From assembly GCA_902806595.1 (NCBI GenBank), contig CADCXC010000037.1, positions 3,162,001-3,226,000 on the forward strand: 64,000 bases of DNA, read 5' to 3'. Shown piece by piece: positions 1 to 13,935 of the stretch (position 1 is its first letter; the number at the start of each line of letters is the position of its first letter). A model generated the notes under the pieces. It did no database searches, was not told the DNA's origin, and saw only the letters and a list, made by a program, of their open reading frames with translations. The DNA is from Pyrenopolyporus hunteri. Lineage: Eukaryota > Ascomycota > Sordariomycetes > Xylariales > Hypoxylaceae. The translations under genes and the position numbers were made by a program.

Positions 1-1449
<1,449 letters not shown>

Positions 1450-2644
1450 TTAAAAGTTATTTTCGTAAAATAATATAATAACTTTTAATTTTCTTCGAAT
1501 TTTACGACTATTTTTATAATTATATACTTTTTAATATAATTATTAATATAACTTTTAATATAACTTTTAATATAATTTTTAATATAATTTTTAATATAAC
1601 TTTCGTAATATTTTTTAATTTTTACGAAAAACCACTCGTGTTATTTTTCGAAAAATCGTCGCGAGAAATTACTTTATATTATTTTTCGATAAAATTATTG
1701 CGAAAAATTACTTTTATTACTTTTTTAAGAACTTTTCGAAAAAATCGTCGCGAATAATTATTTTATATTACTTTTTTAAAAATTTTTCGAAAAAATTATC
1801 GTAAAAAGTTACTTTTATTACCTTTCGATAAAATCGTTACAAAAAATTACTTTATATTATTTTTCGAAAAAATTGTCGCGAGAAATTACTTATATTATTT
1901 TTCGATAAAATTGTCGCGAAAAATTATTTTTATTATTTTTTTAAGAATTTTTCGAAAAAATCGTCGTAAATAATTATTTTATATTATTTTTTTAAAAATC
2001 TTTCGAAAAAATCGTTGCGAATAACTACTTATATAATTTTTTTATATTTAATTTTAAATATATAATTCGAAAAATTTTTCGAAAAATATTACGAAAAATA
2101 CGTCGAATTAAAATTAAATTTATATAATTAAATTTATATAATTAAATTTATATAATTTAATTTTTTTAAATCGAATTATATGTTAAATTAAAATTAAATT
2201 TATATAATTAAATTTATATAATTCGATTTATTTAATTCGATTTATTTAATTCGATTTATTTAATTCGATTTTTTTAAATCGAATTATACGTTAAATTAAA
2301 ATTAAATTTATATTTATAATTAAATTAATTTAATTAAATTAATTTAATTAATAAAATCGTTTATTAAAATGCGAATAATTTTAAATGTAATAATTGCGAT
2401 ATATATAACGGTTTAATTAAATAGTTTAATTAATTAAATAAAAGCGTAATATAAGTCGTTACGCGGGGCGTACGCGTAGTTAATTAACGTAACGTAACGT
2501 AACGTAGCGTAATGTGGTGTAATATATAGTTAATGTAACGTGGGAAATATGGCTCGTGAATTTTTACGTAATTAATTTTTGTTTTTTTTCGATTTTTTTT
2601 TTTAAAAAAAAAAATTCGAAATAATATTTCGAAGAAACTTCGGA
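1450..2644 (-). mobile_element. HEE copy A, full length, RIP-degraded
   Basis: Minus-oriented copy of the hairpin-ended element. Its left end (ttaaaagttattttcg) corresponds base by base to CTGGAGGTCACCCCCG of the intact copy with C-to-T and G-to-A changes. Its right end (cttcgga) corresponds to CTTCGGG. The order is as in intact copies: palindrome remnant, 12-bp array (aatataactttt), TCGCGA-type array (1650-2040), TATA-box region, AT-rich minisatellite, CCACA-type microsatellite remnant (acgtaacgta, about 2480-2515), poly-T/poly-A. It interrupts R1; the empty site is visible near 17112-17122. CpG sites survive while nearly all other C is lost. Confidence 0.9.
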
Positions 2645-3130
2645 TATAACCGTATTTCGTTTAATATATAAATTTATAATAATCGAAAAAACTTATCGAA
2701 ATAATTTTTTAATTAAAAAATATATCGTTATATAAAAATTTATTTATATATAATAAATTTAATAATAATAATAATATTTTTTAAAACGACATTTTAAAAA
2801 TTTATATTCGATTATAAATAATTTTATTTTTTTATTTCGTAACATTAATATTAATTATTTATAAATTACGAAAAATTATCGATAATTAATCGAAACGTAA
2901 AAATATCGTTTATTATTCGATAATTTTAATTATCGTATATAAAATCGAATTAAAATTAAATTTTAAACGGATTTAAAAAAAGTTTTAATATAAAAATTCG
3001 AAATAAAAAAAACTTAAATTTTTTTAAATATTTTCCTTTTTTTATTAAACGAAAAACCTTTAATTTATTAAAACGATTATAACGTTTTCGAGGAAAAAAA
3101 ATAATAAACGAATATTATAATATTATTTAT
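2645..3130 (+). repeat. R1 repeat, right part (about 0.45 kb), RIP-degraded
   Basis: Continuation of R1 after the HEE insertion. It aligns directly with about 17122-17600 and, as reverse complement, with about 19740-20115. Shared blocks include 'ttaaaacgacattttaaa' and 'taaaatcgaattaaaatt'. The two copies at 17.1 and 19.7 kb face each other, which suggests a long terminal inverted repeat of a DNA transposon. At this locus the inverted partner is not seen. Confidence 0.7.
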
Positions 3131-4135
3131 AAGTTTTAATAATTTAATTAATAAAAAAAATTTTAAAATATTTTTTAAAAATTTTAAAAAAAGTTTAAAA
3201 TATATAAATTCGAACGTAAAATAATTTTAATAAATAATTATTTTATAAATAAACGATATTAATTATTTAATTTAGATTAAAAATATTTTAATAAAATAAA
3301 AATATAATTAATTATAATTTTTATATAATAACGTAATAAAGTAAAAAAATTTCGATTTAAATATAATAATTATAAGTTAATAAATAATTTAAACGAAAAA
3401 AATATTAAAAAAAAATCGTCGATATCGTAAAAATTTACCTTTAATTTAATATTTATAAAATTAAATATTATTTAAACGATATTAAAAAAATCGATAAAAA
3501 AGTTAATTAAATTATTAATAAATTCGAAAAAACGTTACGAATTTTCGATTTAAATAATTTAAAAACTTTAAAAATTTACGGAAATTTTAAATATAATTAC
3601 GAAACGATATTAATAATTATTTTAAATAAATAAATTAAATTAAATTTATTATAATTTTTATAATTATTTAACGAAAAAACCGTTTTAAAATTTTAAATAA
3701 ATAACGAAATTAAAATAATTAAAAAAAAAATGCCGAAAATAATTACGATTAAAACGTTTATATTATTTCGAATAAATCGAAAAAATTACTTAATCGTACG
3801 AATTTATTAAAAATATCGAATAAATTAAATTTTTATATAATATCGTAAATAAAATCGATTAAAATTTCGAAAAATTAAAAACTTTAATATAAATAATAAA
3901 TACTGTTATAAAAATCGTATTCGAATTATTAAACGAAATTAAAAACGTAACTTCGTAAAATAAAAATATAAAAATAAATAACGAAATAAAAAAATTAATA
4001 ATATTAATAATAAAAATTTTAATTTAAATTAAAAATAAAAGTTTCGTAAAAAAAAATAATAAAATATATATACGAATTAATTTATCGTACGAACGTTTTT
4101 AATTTATTATTTAATTAAAACCGATAATAATTATA
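3131..4135 (+). pseudogene. Degenerate coding-like stretch, family unknown
   Basis: Read on the plus strand, long segments give a protein-like translation broken almost only by TAA. That is the product expected when CAA, CAG and TGG codons are hit by RIP. For about 3420-4070 the same frame runs for many codons with mixed hydrophobic and charged residues, not the simple-sequence peptides expected from random AT-rich DNA. The end of the stretch becomes N-, K- and Q-rich. It lies just inside an R1 repeat, so it could be the internal gene of a transposon. I see no diagnostic motif and do not assign a function. Alternatively, the frame is chance in A-rich DNA. Confidence 0.35.
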
Positions 4136-4191
4136 TAACTTTAAATAATTAAATTTTTTATAATATTATATTATATTAAAAATTTAACATA

Positions 4192-4598
4192 ATTCGATTT
4201 ATTTAATTTAAATTTTTTAATTCGATTTTTTTAAATCGAATTATACGTTAAATTAAAATTAAAATTATATTTATAATTAAATTAAATTAATTAATTTAAT
4301 TTAATTAATAAAATTATTTATTAAAATATAAATAATTTTAAATATAATAATCGTAATATATATAATAATTTAATTAATTAAATAAAAACGAATATAAATA
4401 TTTATATAAAATATATACGTAATTAATTAACGTAATATAACGTAAATTAACGTAATATAATATAATGTAATGTAATATAAAATTAATATAACGTAGAAAA
4501 TATAATTCGTAAATTTTTACGTAATTAATTTTTGTTTTTTTTTTCGAATTTTATTTTTTTAAAAAAAAATCGAAATAATATTTCGAAAAAACTTCGAA
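4192..4598 (-). mobile_element. HEE copy B, 5'-truncated fragment, RIP-degraded
   Basis: Only the CCCGAAG-side part of the element is present: the AT minisatellite region, the 'aaatcgaattatacg' block, the degraded CCACA tract (4425-4490), the poly-T/poly-A segment and the end 'acttcgaa' followed by TA. The TCGCGA array, the 12-bp array and the CTGGAG end are missing, so the copy is truncated at about 4192. Confidence 0.8.
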
Positions 4599-5394
4599 TA
4601 TTTTATTATTTCGATCGATAAATTTTTTATTATTTAAAATAATAATAGATTTAATTTATAAATTTATATTTTTATTATTCGTAAAAAATTCGTTAATAAA
4701 AACGTATAAACGTAAATTTTAAAAGTTTAATTTAAGGTAATTAAATTTATATATTTAATTATTTATTTATTATTTAATTTTAATATAAAAAGTTTTTTTA
4801 TTTTTAAATTTTGATTTCAAATATTAAATTATTATTAAATAATGGAAAATTATTTTCGATTAATAAATATAAATAATATATATATTTCGAATTTATTATT
4901 TTACGAATTTTTTAATTATATAAAAAATTTTAATATTTAATAATTTAATTTTTTTAATTTAATGTTTTTAAATAATTAATATATTAAATTTTTATCGTAA
5001 ATAATAATATATAAAAAATTAAAATCCTCGATTTTTAAATTTATAATTTTTTAAAAACGCATTTTAACTTTAATTTTATTAAATATTTTATTTTTAACGA
5101 TAAAAAATTTATAATATCGACGTTAAAAATATTATATATTTAAAAATTAATTAATTTAAATAAATTTAAATTTATGATAAATAAATAAAAATCGAAAATT
5201 AATAATTTTATATGTAATTTTATTTAATAATAACATAAATATATTTTAAATTAATAAATATTTAATTTTATAAAATTACATAAAAATTTAATAATTTATA
5301 ATAATATTTTTTAAAATATTCATTTTTAATTAAATTAAAAAATATATAAATATAATGTTTTATATTAATATTTTAAATTAAATATAAATTATTA
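4599..5394. repeat. R5 spacer repeat, no gene seen
   Basis: Positions about 4680-5105 match about 31500-32665 in reverse complement. There, HEE copy F is inserted in the middle (31681-32478), so this locus is the empty site for copy F. Recognisable shared blocks are 'aaaaacgcattttaac' and 'ttacgaattttttaatta'. Nothing coding is recognisable. The last 300 bases (5105-5394) show no structure I can name. Confidence 0.65.
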
Positions 5395-5509
5395 AAAATT
5401 TTTTAGGTTTTTTTTATTTTTTTTTAAAAAAATTATATTTCGAGGTTTTTTTTATAATTTTTTTTATTCCCCGTAATTTACGTAGGGCCGTAATACCCGA
5501 AAAAATTTC
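5395..5509. repeat. Foldback element, copy a (partial)
   Basis: Left arm of a hairpin family built from T-runs around 'attatatttcgaggtttt', followed by 'ccccgtaatttacgtagggccgtaat' (in pieces) and a short remainder of the right arm 'acccgaaaaaattt'. Most of the right arm is missing compared with the copies at 21465-21632 and 41304-41475. It sits just outside R3a, the same position it has next to R3b, R3c and R3d. Confidence 0.7.
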
Positions 5510-5562
5510 ATTCGAAGGGTATATATAATTATTTATTTTTAAAAGAAATAAAAAAAATAATA

Positions 5563-6460
5563 TCTCGTACGAAGTGTTTATATTTATACGTATAAATAAA
5601 TTTTAAAGTATAAAAATCGTATAAATCGTAGGTTTATAAAAATCATATAAATCGTACGATATAAAAATTATATAAATCGTATAATATAAAAATCGAATAA
5701 ATTATAAATTTATAAAAATCGTATAAATCGTAAAATATAAAAATTATATAAATTATAAATATATAAAAATTAAATAAATCGTAAGGTATAAATTATAAAT
5801 TATAAATATATAAAAATTAAATAAATCGTAAGGTATAAATTATAAAGTATAAATCGTAGGGTATAAATCGTAAATATATAAGAATTATATAAATTATAAA
5901 ATATAAAAATCGTATAAATTATAAATATATAAATCGTAAATATATAAATCGTAAATATATAAATCGTAAATATATAAATCGTAAATATATAAATCGTAAA
6001 TATATAAATCGTAAATATATAAAAATCGTATAAATCGTAAAATATAGAAATCGAATCGATTATAAAATATAAAAATCGTATAAATCGTAAAATATCGAAT
6101 AAATCGTAAATATATAAAAATCGTATTAAAATCGTAATTTAATTAATAATAAAATTAATAATAAAATTAATAATAAAATTAAAATAACCGTTAAAAAAAT
6201 GAAATTATATAATAATTTTAATTTTTAAATAAATAAGTTCGTAAAAAAATATATTTAATAAAAAAGCCGTTATTTTATAAAATTCGTTAAAACGCGTTAA
6301 ACCGCGTACGGTTAATTTAAATTAAATTTAATTAATTATAATTTACGATAAGTTTATTAATTACTTATTAATTATTTTATCGAAATCGGTAATTATTTTA
6401 TTAATTATATATAATAATTTTTTTAAAAAGTTTATTATTAAATATTTCGTACGAAATAAT
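5563..6460 (+). mobile_element. R3 element, copy a
   Basis: Bounded by facing copies of a palindrome-containing terminal motif (cgtacgaagtgttta on the left, taaatatttcgtacg on the right). Inside is a long degenerate array of 'ataaaaatcgtataaatcgta' type units cut to varying lengths, then (attaataataaa)n, then a conserved non-repetitive 260-bp segment with 'aaaacgcgttaaaccgcg'. The same order is found at 21686-22952 and reversed at 40195-41250. There is no coding capacity. It resembles a MITE or other small non-autonomous TIR element; the family is not identified. Confidence 0.7.
5925..6022. repeat. 16-bp tandem repeat inside R3a
   Basis: About six to seven near-perfect units of 'aaatcgtaaatatata', a locally homogenised part of the R3 array. 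Confidence 0.85.
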
Positions 6461-8489
6461 ATTTCGAATTATAATTTTTATTTTTTTACGATATAATATA
6501 AACGTTAAAATTAATATAATACATTAATTAACTTTTTAAATAATAAATATATATATATTATTAAAAAATAAAAATCGTTTATTTAAATCGAATTTAACGT
6601 AAAATTATTTTCGATTTAATAAATAATCGAATAAAAATTAAATCGTAATAAAAACGCTACGAAATATTTTCGATAAAAAAATAAAACTCCGTTTTATTTT
6701 AAATTATAAAAATAATAATTTATATAAAAAAATAAAAAAATAAACGTTAATAAATTATTTTCTTTTTATAATTATTTCGAATTTATTTTATAACGAATTT
6801 TTACGATATTTATTTTATATATAATATTTATTAAAAAAATTTTTTATATAAATTATAATATGTTTTTTATTAAAATTATTATAATTTTAAATTATTAAAT
6901 AAAAATTTTCGTATAACGTAATAATATTTTTACTTTTATTTTTACGAATTATACGTAATTTAAAAATCGTAATATTTTAATATATAATTATATCGTAAAT
7001 TTTAAACCGTAAAATATATTCTTAAATAAAACGTTAAATTTTTTTATATTCGATATTTTATAATGCTTTTTTTATATAATACCGTTTTCGTTTATTTATA
7101 ATTTAATAATAATAATAAAGTTTTTTTATTTTTTATTAATAATATATCATTTAATTATATAAAAAAATCGTTAATATATATAAAAGTTTTTTTTCGAAAT
7201 AATTTAATTTTAAATTTTTTAAATAATATAAAATTTTTTTAATTAAATATATAATTTAACGTAAAAGTTTTTAAACGTAAATATTTCGTCGAAAATATTA
7301 AAAACGATAATTATATTTTTATTTAAAATTATAATAATTTTATAAAAAAATTAAAAATTTTTTAAACGAAAATTTCGTTTTTTATTAAACATAATATAAA
7401 GAAAAAATTTCATATATTAAAATTATTACGTATATTTAAAATATTTTTTATAAAACGTTATATTTTAATCTTTTTAATTTTTATTATTACTTTTTAAAAA
7501 ATTTATATTTTTTAAATATACGCGATAATAAAAAATAAACTTATATTAATTTTAAAATAAACGTTAAAAATAAAAAACGTAAAAATTAAATTATTAAAAT
7601 TAATAATATTATTAATTATTTTAATAATTATTTATAATCGAAATATACGTAAATTTAAACCTTAAAATTTATCCGTAATAATTTTATAAATTTTATAAAT
7701 AAAATTATAATATTTTTTAATTTTATTAATTAATTAATATATTTTAATCGAAATTTAATAATAAGTAATTTTAATAATATAAATTTTATTTCGAAATTCG
7801 ACATTATTAAAATTCGTATAAATATTATAAATAATAATAATTAAGAATTTTAAATATATATCGATTTAATATTATTTTAATATATTTTAAATTTTTTTAA
7901 TAAAAATAATTTTTATAAAACGAATTATTTAAATTTTTATAATTACGTCGATTATATATAAAATAAAACGTTCGTTTAAATATATAATAATAACGATAAT
8001 TTCGTAATTACAATTTATATCGAAATTTTTTAAATTAAATTTAAATTTTTATAAATTTTTATTTTTAATTTTTTAATAATAATAAAATTTATTAATTTTT
8101 TCATAATTTTAATATCGACGTCGTAATTTATTTTATTTAAAAAAATATATATAATTTAATTATAAAAAAATAATCGATTTAAATATAAATACGTTATAAT
8201 TCGATTTTTATATAAAAAATTATATTATCGAAATAAAACTTTAAATATTTTCATTTATAAATAATAATAATAATTATATTATTTTTTTAATTAATTAATT
8301 AATAATATTATTTAAATATATATTTAATCGATTTATATTTTTTTTAATATATAAAAAATAAAATATTTAAATTTATAATATAAAAATTAATTAATTTAAA
8401 CGAAATATTAATTTTATTAATTCGATTATTATTTATTTTAAAATTTCGATCGAAAAACTTTTTTATAAAAATTTAATATTAATTTTTAT
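6461..8489. other. RIP-saturated DNA, no assignable feature
   Basis: AT-saturated sequence with C left mainly in CpG. On the plus strand around 7020-7550 there are stretches rich in aromatic and aliphatic codons interrupted by TAA, which could be an old transposon gene, but no motif is convincing. No repeat partner was found elsewhere in the window. Confidence 0.5.
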
Positions 8490-9400
8490 ATTAATATTAT
8501 AAAAGTATAATAAAAGTAAAGAAAAAACGTTTACGAAAAGGTAAGATTAATACCGCCGGCGATACCGTTTATAAGATATTACCGAAACCCGTTCGAAAAA
8601 ATAATCGAACTTTATAAACTCGTCGATAATAAGTCGTATTTTAACCGCTATAAATCGAATATATATTATATATATTATCGAAAAACGATTAAAAACTTTT
8701 TACGAAATAACGACGTATATTTCGACGATAAAAAATAATAAACGATAGTATATAATATATAACAAAAATAAATAATAAAGTAATTAAATAAATACGAAAA
8801 AAAAAATATAAATAAAAAAAAACCACTTATAAAAATTCACGAAAAAATACCGATTTAAATAAATAATATTAAATAATTGATATCGATATAAATCTTTAAT
8901 TAATAAAAAATAACTTTTTAAATAAAATTTAAATATATAAAAATTATAATAAAATTATTTTAAAAAGCGACGATTATAATTAAAAACTTATAAAACGAGC
9001 GATTATAAACCGTTTTAATTTTTAAAAAAAACCTTAAAAAAAATAAACGAAAAAAAAAATAAAAAAAATATTAAATAAATTTCTTTTATTTAATTTAATT
9101 ATATCTATTAAAAAAATAAATTTTTAAAATTTTAAAGAAAAAGTTTATATCGTTAAAAAATATAATCGAAAAAAAATTATAACGAAATAAATTTTATTCG
9201 AATCGACGGTTTTTATTCGAATTATTACTAAATAATAAAACCGTATACTTTTATATCCTTATAACATATATATAAATATACGACATAAAAATAATAATAA
9301 TAATAATAATAATATTAATTTCCTTTATAATAAATATTTTAATTATATTAATATCGAAAATAATATTTTAAAAAACATTTTTAATATATTAATTTAAAAT
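8490..9400 (-). repeat. R1 repeat, inverted copy, partly less mutated
   Basis: Reverse complement of about 480-1450. Landmarks are 'accgccggcgataccg' (8552-8567) against 'cgatatcgccgacgatatt' near 1213, and 'gaatcgacggttttta' against 'aaaattatcgattcg' near 580. Around 8540-8660 it keeps several C residues outside CpG (taccgaaacccg, taaccgctata), so this part is less thoroughly mutated than the other R1 copies. Confidence 0.7.
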
Positions 9401-11836
9401 AAAAATAATATTATTAAAAGTTTATAAATAGAAAATAATAAAAAACGATATAATATTAATATATTTAATTAATTAAATATATTATAATGAATTAATATTA
9501 AAAATTAATTTTTTTATTTCGAAAATTACGATATTTTAAACGTTATTTTTTAATTTTAATTTTTTTTATTTAATATTTTCGTAATTTATTAAAAACGTAA
9601 TATATTTACTTTTAATTTTAATTTTTTAAATTTATTAACTTTTTTTAACTTTTTATTTATTTATTTTTTCGAAATATTTAATAAATTAATAATTTTTTTA
9701 TATATTTAATCATAACGCTTTTAAATTTTAATCGTCATTTAATTAATATTTATCGTTTTTATTATTATAATAATATTTATATTTAATATAAAATTAATTT
9801 ATTTAATATAATTTATAATATTTTAAATTTTAATTTACATTCGGTTTTTTTTAAATTTAATATTAAAGAAATTATCGAAATTTAATTATAATAATATTAA
9901 ATTTTATTTAATTTCGCATTAAAATATTATTTTATAAATAAATATATATTTATAAAATTTTAATAATAAAATATATTATATAAAAAATAAATAATTATTC
10001 GTTTAATAAAAATATTAAAAAATATAACGTAAAATTAAATTTAATAAATATTAATTGTATAATATACGTTTAAAAAAAATCGAAATTTATTTTTTAAAAC
10101 GTTATAAAATTTTTTAATATAATTATTTTCGTTAAAAGTTTATTTAAAAAAACGCTATAATATATATTATTTTATTAAATTTTAATAAATATTAATATAT
10201 AAATTTATTTCATTAATAAAAATTATAAAATCATTTAATAAAATCGTAATTTTCGATATAATAATTTTTTTTAATACGACGTTTAATAAAATCGTTTATA
10301 TTATATATAAACTATTTAATAATAATTCGAAAAATCCATAAATATATTTCGATAATAACGATTAAAATTATCCTTTTTATATAAAATAAAAATATATTAT
10401 TATTTATATTTTTATTCGATATATATCGATATAATAAAATGAAAATTAATCGTAACAATTTAAAAAATATAAATATTTTTTATAAAATAAAAATAAAAAA
10501 AATAAAAATATTAAATGTTTAAAACTCGAATTAATTACGTTAATTACTTTAAATATTTAAAAAAATAAAAAATAAAATTTAAACGTTAATTAAAAAATTT
10601 TATATCGTAAAGATTTATAATAAAATAAACGGTAATATATAAAATATAAACGATAAAATATTAACGATAAGAATTAATAAAAATAATTATTTAATAAATA
10701 ATTTATAACATTAATAATATAATATCGAAAATAATTTAATAAAAATTGTCGATATTTTTATATGTAATTTTTTTTAATTTTTTATTTACGTTAACGTTAT
10801 AAAATAAAAAATCATTAATCGTTTTTAAATTATAACGTAAATGTAATTTAATATAATTATTTAAAAATAAATTATAATTTTTTAATGTAATATATGGAAA
10901 TTTTTATATTAATATATTAAATTATTTTAATTTTATACGTTTTAATTTATCGTAATTTTATTTAAAAAATTTGTATATTAACACGGAATTAATTAAAATC
11001 TTTATTATATTTACGTTATTTTTTTTTAAATAAATAACTTTTATATAAATATAAATTTTAATATAAATCGTAATTAATATAATATAATTATAATATTTTT
11101 TACCGTAAAATCTTTAAATTAATTATAAAATTCCTTTAAAATATTTTTTATTATATAAATATATAACTTATTTTTATTTCTTTTTAAAATCTATTAAAAA
11201 AAATATTTATATAGTTTTTTATTTTAAAATAACGTTTTAAAAATTAATTTATTTTTCTTTTATAATTATATAATTAATAAATAAAAATAAAAACAACTCG
11301 ATTATTAAAAATATTTTTTATTAATTTTTTAATTTTATTTATATTTTTTTATTCGATTAAATTTAATTTTTTAATATAAATTTATATTTAAATTAAATTT
11401 TTAAATTTTTATAATATAATAAATATAAAAACTTTAAAAAATTTTAATATAATAAAATAATATTTTAATATAAATAAAATAATTATCGTATAAAAAAATA
11501 TTAATATCGCGTATATTATTACGATAAAATCTTTTAAATTATCGTAATAATAACATTTTTAATTTTATTAATTTATATTATTAATTTTAATAATATTAAT
11601 TAATATTAATAAATATATATCTAAAATAAAATGAAAAAATAATAATAAATATAAACGTAATATAATAAAATTAATATTATATAAAATATTTAAAAAATAA
11701 TTATTTAATAAAAAAACCGAAAAAAAATCTCTTTTATATAAATAAAAATATATAAATATTTCCTCTTTTTAAAGGACGTATTATAAAATAGTATATATTT
11801 AAATTAATTAATTATTAAATATATATTTTTTAAATG
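9401..11836. other. RIP-saturated DNA, no assignable feature
   Basis: No open frame, no repeat partner recognised in this window, no recognisable RNA gene. It is presumably a degraded transposon whose relatives lie elsewhere, but nothing in the sequence shows which. Confidence 0.5.
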
Positions 11837-11998
11837 GAATTTTTTAAAGTTTTTTAATATTTTTTTTATTTTTCGTAATTTATATAAAACCGAAATAAAA
11901 AATATATAAAACAAATATCGAAATATAAATTTTTTTAAAAAAATATCGAAATATAATTTTTTTTAAAAAAAAATAAAAAAAACTTAAAAAAATTTTAT
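11837..11998. repeat. Foldback element, copy f
   Basis: About 160-bp inverted repeat of the same family as the one at 21465-21632. The left arm begins 'gaattttttaaag'; the right arm ends 'aaacttaaaaaaatttt'. Between them is 'cgtaatttatataaaaccg', equivalent to the centre of the other copies. It is followed directly by a truncated HEE. Confidence 0.65.
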
Positions 11999-12000
11999 TT

Positions 12001-12354
12001 CGTTACGTTAATAATTTAAATTATATAAACGTTTTACGTAACGATTTATTTTACGTTTTTTTAATTAATTAAATCGTTATATATATTATAATTATTATAA
12101 TTAAAATTATCCGTATTTTAATAAATTAATTAAATAAATTTAATTATAAATATAATTTTAATTTTAATTTAATATATAATTTAATTTAAAAAATTCGAAT
12201 TAAATAAATTAATTTAAATAAATTAAATTAAATAAATTTAATTAAATAAATTAAAATAAATAAGTTAAAATAAATAAATTAAAATAAATAAATTAAATAA
12301 AATAAATTAAATTAAATAAATTAAATTAAATAAATTAAATTATATTCGAAATTT
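12001..12354 (+). mobile_element. HEE copy C', fragment, RIP-degraded
   Basis: Contains the middle of the element in plus orientation: 'acgtaacgatttattttacg', 'aaatcgttatatatatta', then expanded (aaataaatt)n minisatellite up to the start of the next, complete copy. The CCCGAAG end is missing (truncated at about 12001), and the second half is missing because copy C begins at 12355. Two copies in the same orientation thus abut, which suggests insertion of C into C' or an unequal exchange. Confidence 0.65.
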
Positions 12355-13345
12355 CTCGAAATATTATCTTGAATTTTTTTTTAAAAAAAAATCGAAAAAA
12401 AGTAAAAATTAATTACGTAAAAATTTACGAGTTATATTTTTTACGTTGTATTAATTATATATTACGTTACGTTACGTTATATTACGTTACGTTACGTTAC
12501 GTTACGTTAATTAATTACGCGTAGATTTCGTATAACGATTTATATTACGTTTTTATTTAATTAATTAAATCGTTATATATATCGCGATTATTATATTTAA
12601 AATTATTCATATTTTAATAAACGATTTTATTAATTAAATTAAATTAATTTTAATTTAACGTATAATTCGATTTAAAAAAATCGAATTAAATAAATTAAAT
12701 TAAATAAATCAAATTAAAAAATCGAATTATATAAATTTAATTATATAAATTTAATTTTAATTTAACGTATAATTCGATTTAAAAAAATCGAATTATATAA
12801 ATTTAATTATAAATATAAATTTAATTATAAATATAAATTTAATTATAAATATAAATTTAATTATAAATATAAATTTAATTATAAATATAAATTTAATTAA
12901 AGATATAAATTTAATTATAAATATAAATTTAATTATATAAATTTAATTATATAGATTTAATTTTAATTCGATGTATTTTTCGTAGCATTTTTCGAAAAAT
13001 CTTTCGAATTATATATTTAAAGTTAAATATAAAAAGGTTATACGAGTAATTATTCGCGACGACTTTATCGAAAAATAATAAAAATAGTTTTTCGCGATAA
13101 TTTTATTAAAAAATAATATAAAGTGGTTTTTTACGATAATTTTTCGTAAAAGTTAAAAAATATTATAAAAATTATATTAAAAATTATATTAAAAATTATA
13201 TTAAAAGTTATATTAAAAATTATATTAAAAATTATATTAAAAGTTATATTAATAATTATATTAAAAAATATATAATTATAAAAATAATCGTAAAATTCGA
13301 AAAAAATCGAAGGTTATTATATTATTTTACGAGGATAATTTTTAA
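12355..13345 (+). mobile_element. HEE copy C, full length, RIP-degraded
   Basis: Starts 'ttcgaaatttctcgaaat' (CCCGAAGTTTCCTCGGGAT after RIP) after a TA and ends 'gaggataatttttaa' before TA. It carries a degraded CCACA tract (acgttacgtt, 12470-12515), an 18-bp AT array (12800-12950) replacing the 14-bp minisatellite region, two to three remnants of the TCGCGA array, and about ten units of the 12-bp array (attatattaaaa). Confidence 0.9.
12800..12950. repeat. 18-bp tandem repeat inside HEE copy C
   Basis: About eight units of 'ataaatttaattataaat'. In intact HEE this region is only a short 'ggtatggatctaatt' motif present once or a few times, so the array was amplified in this copy, before or during mutation. 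Confidence 0.8.
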
Positions 13346-13935
13346 TATATAATTATAAAAAATTTCGAAAAAAAGTTTTATTTTAAAAATATTATAAAAA
13401 CGAATAAAAAATTTTAATATAATAATAAAAAATATAAATATATATTATTAATTATAAATCGAAAAAAAATAAAATTTAAAATAATTTAAAAAAAATGTTT
13501 TATTTAATAAAACGTTAATTTTTTTATTACTTTTAAAAAAAATATTATTAAAAAATTTTATAAATAAAAAAATTTAATGTTAAATTTAATTTAAATCGAT
13601 ATAAATTTTAATTATATTATTACGAAATTTTTCGAATAAAACGGTTTCGATTATATAATATAAAAAATTAAAATAAATATAAAAATAAAATCAAAAAAAA
13701 CTTACGTAATAAAAATTAATAAAATATAAAAAAATTTTATAATTAAAATTAAAATTTATACAGTCGAAACTTGCGATAAATTCGAAAATATAATCGATAT
13801 AAATAAATATATTTATGGTTTAATAAAAAACTTTAAAAGATAATATAAATAATCACGTTATAATAAAAAATTTTAATAATAAAAATAATTAAATAATAAT
13901 CGAAAAAAATATAATAAATTAAAATTAATATAATA
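13346..13935. other. Spacer between two inverted HEE copies
   Basis: About 590 bp of AT-rich DNA lying between the CTCCAG end of copy C and the CTGGAG start of copy D, which face each other. A few C outside CpG remain (ttatacagtcgaaacttgcg at 13757-13776). No gene or repeat is recognised. Confidence 0.6.
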
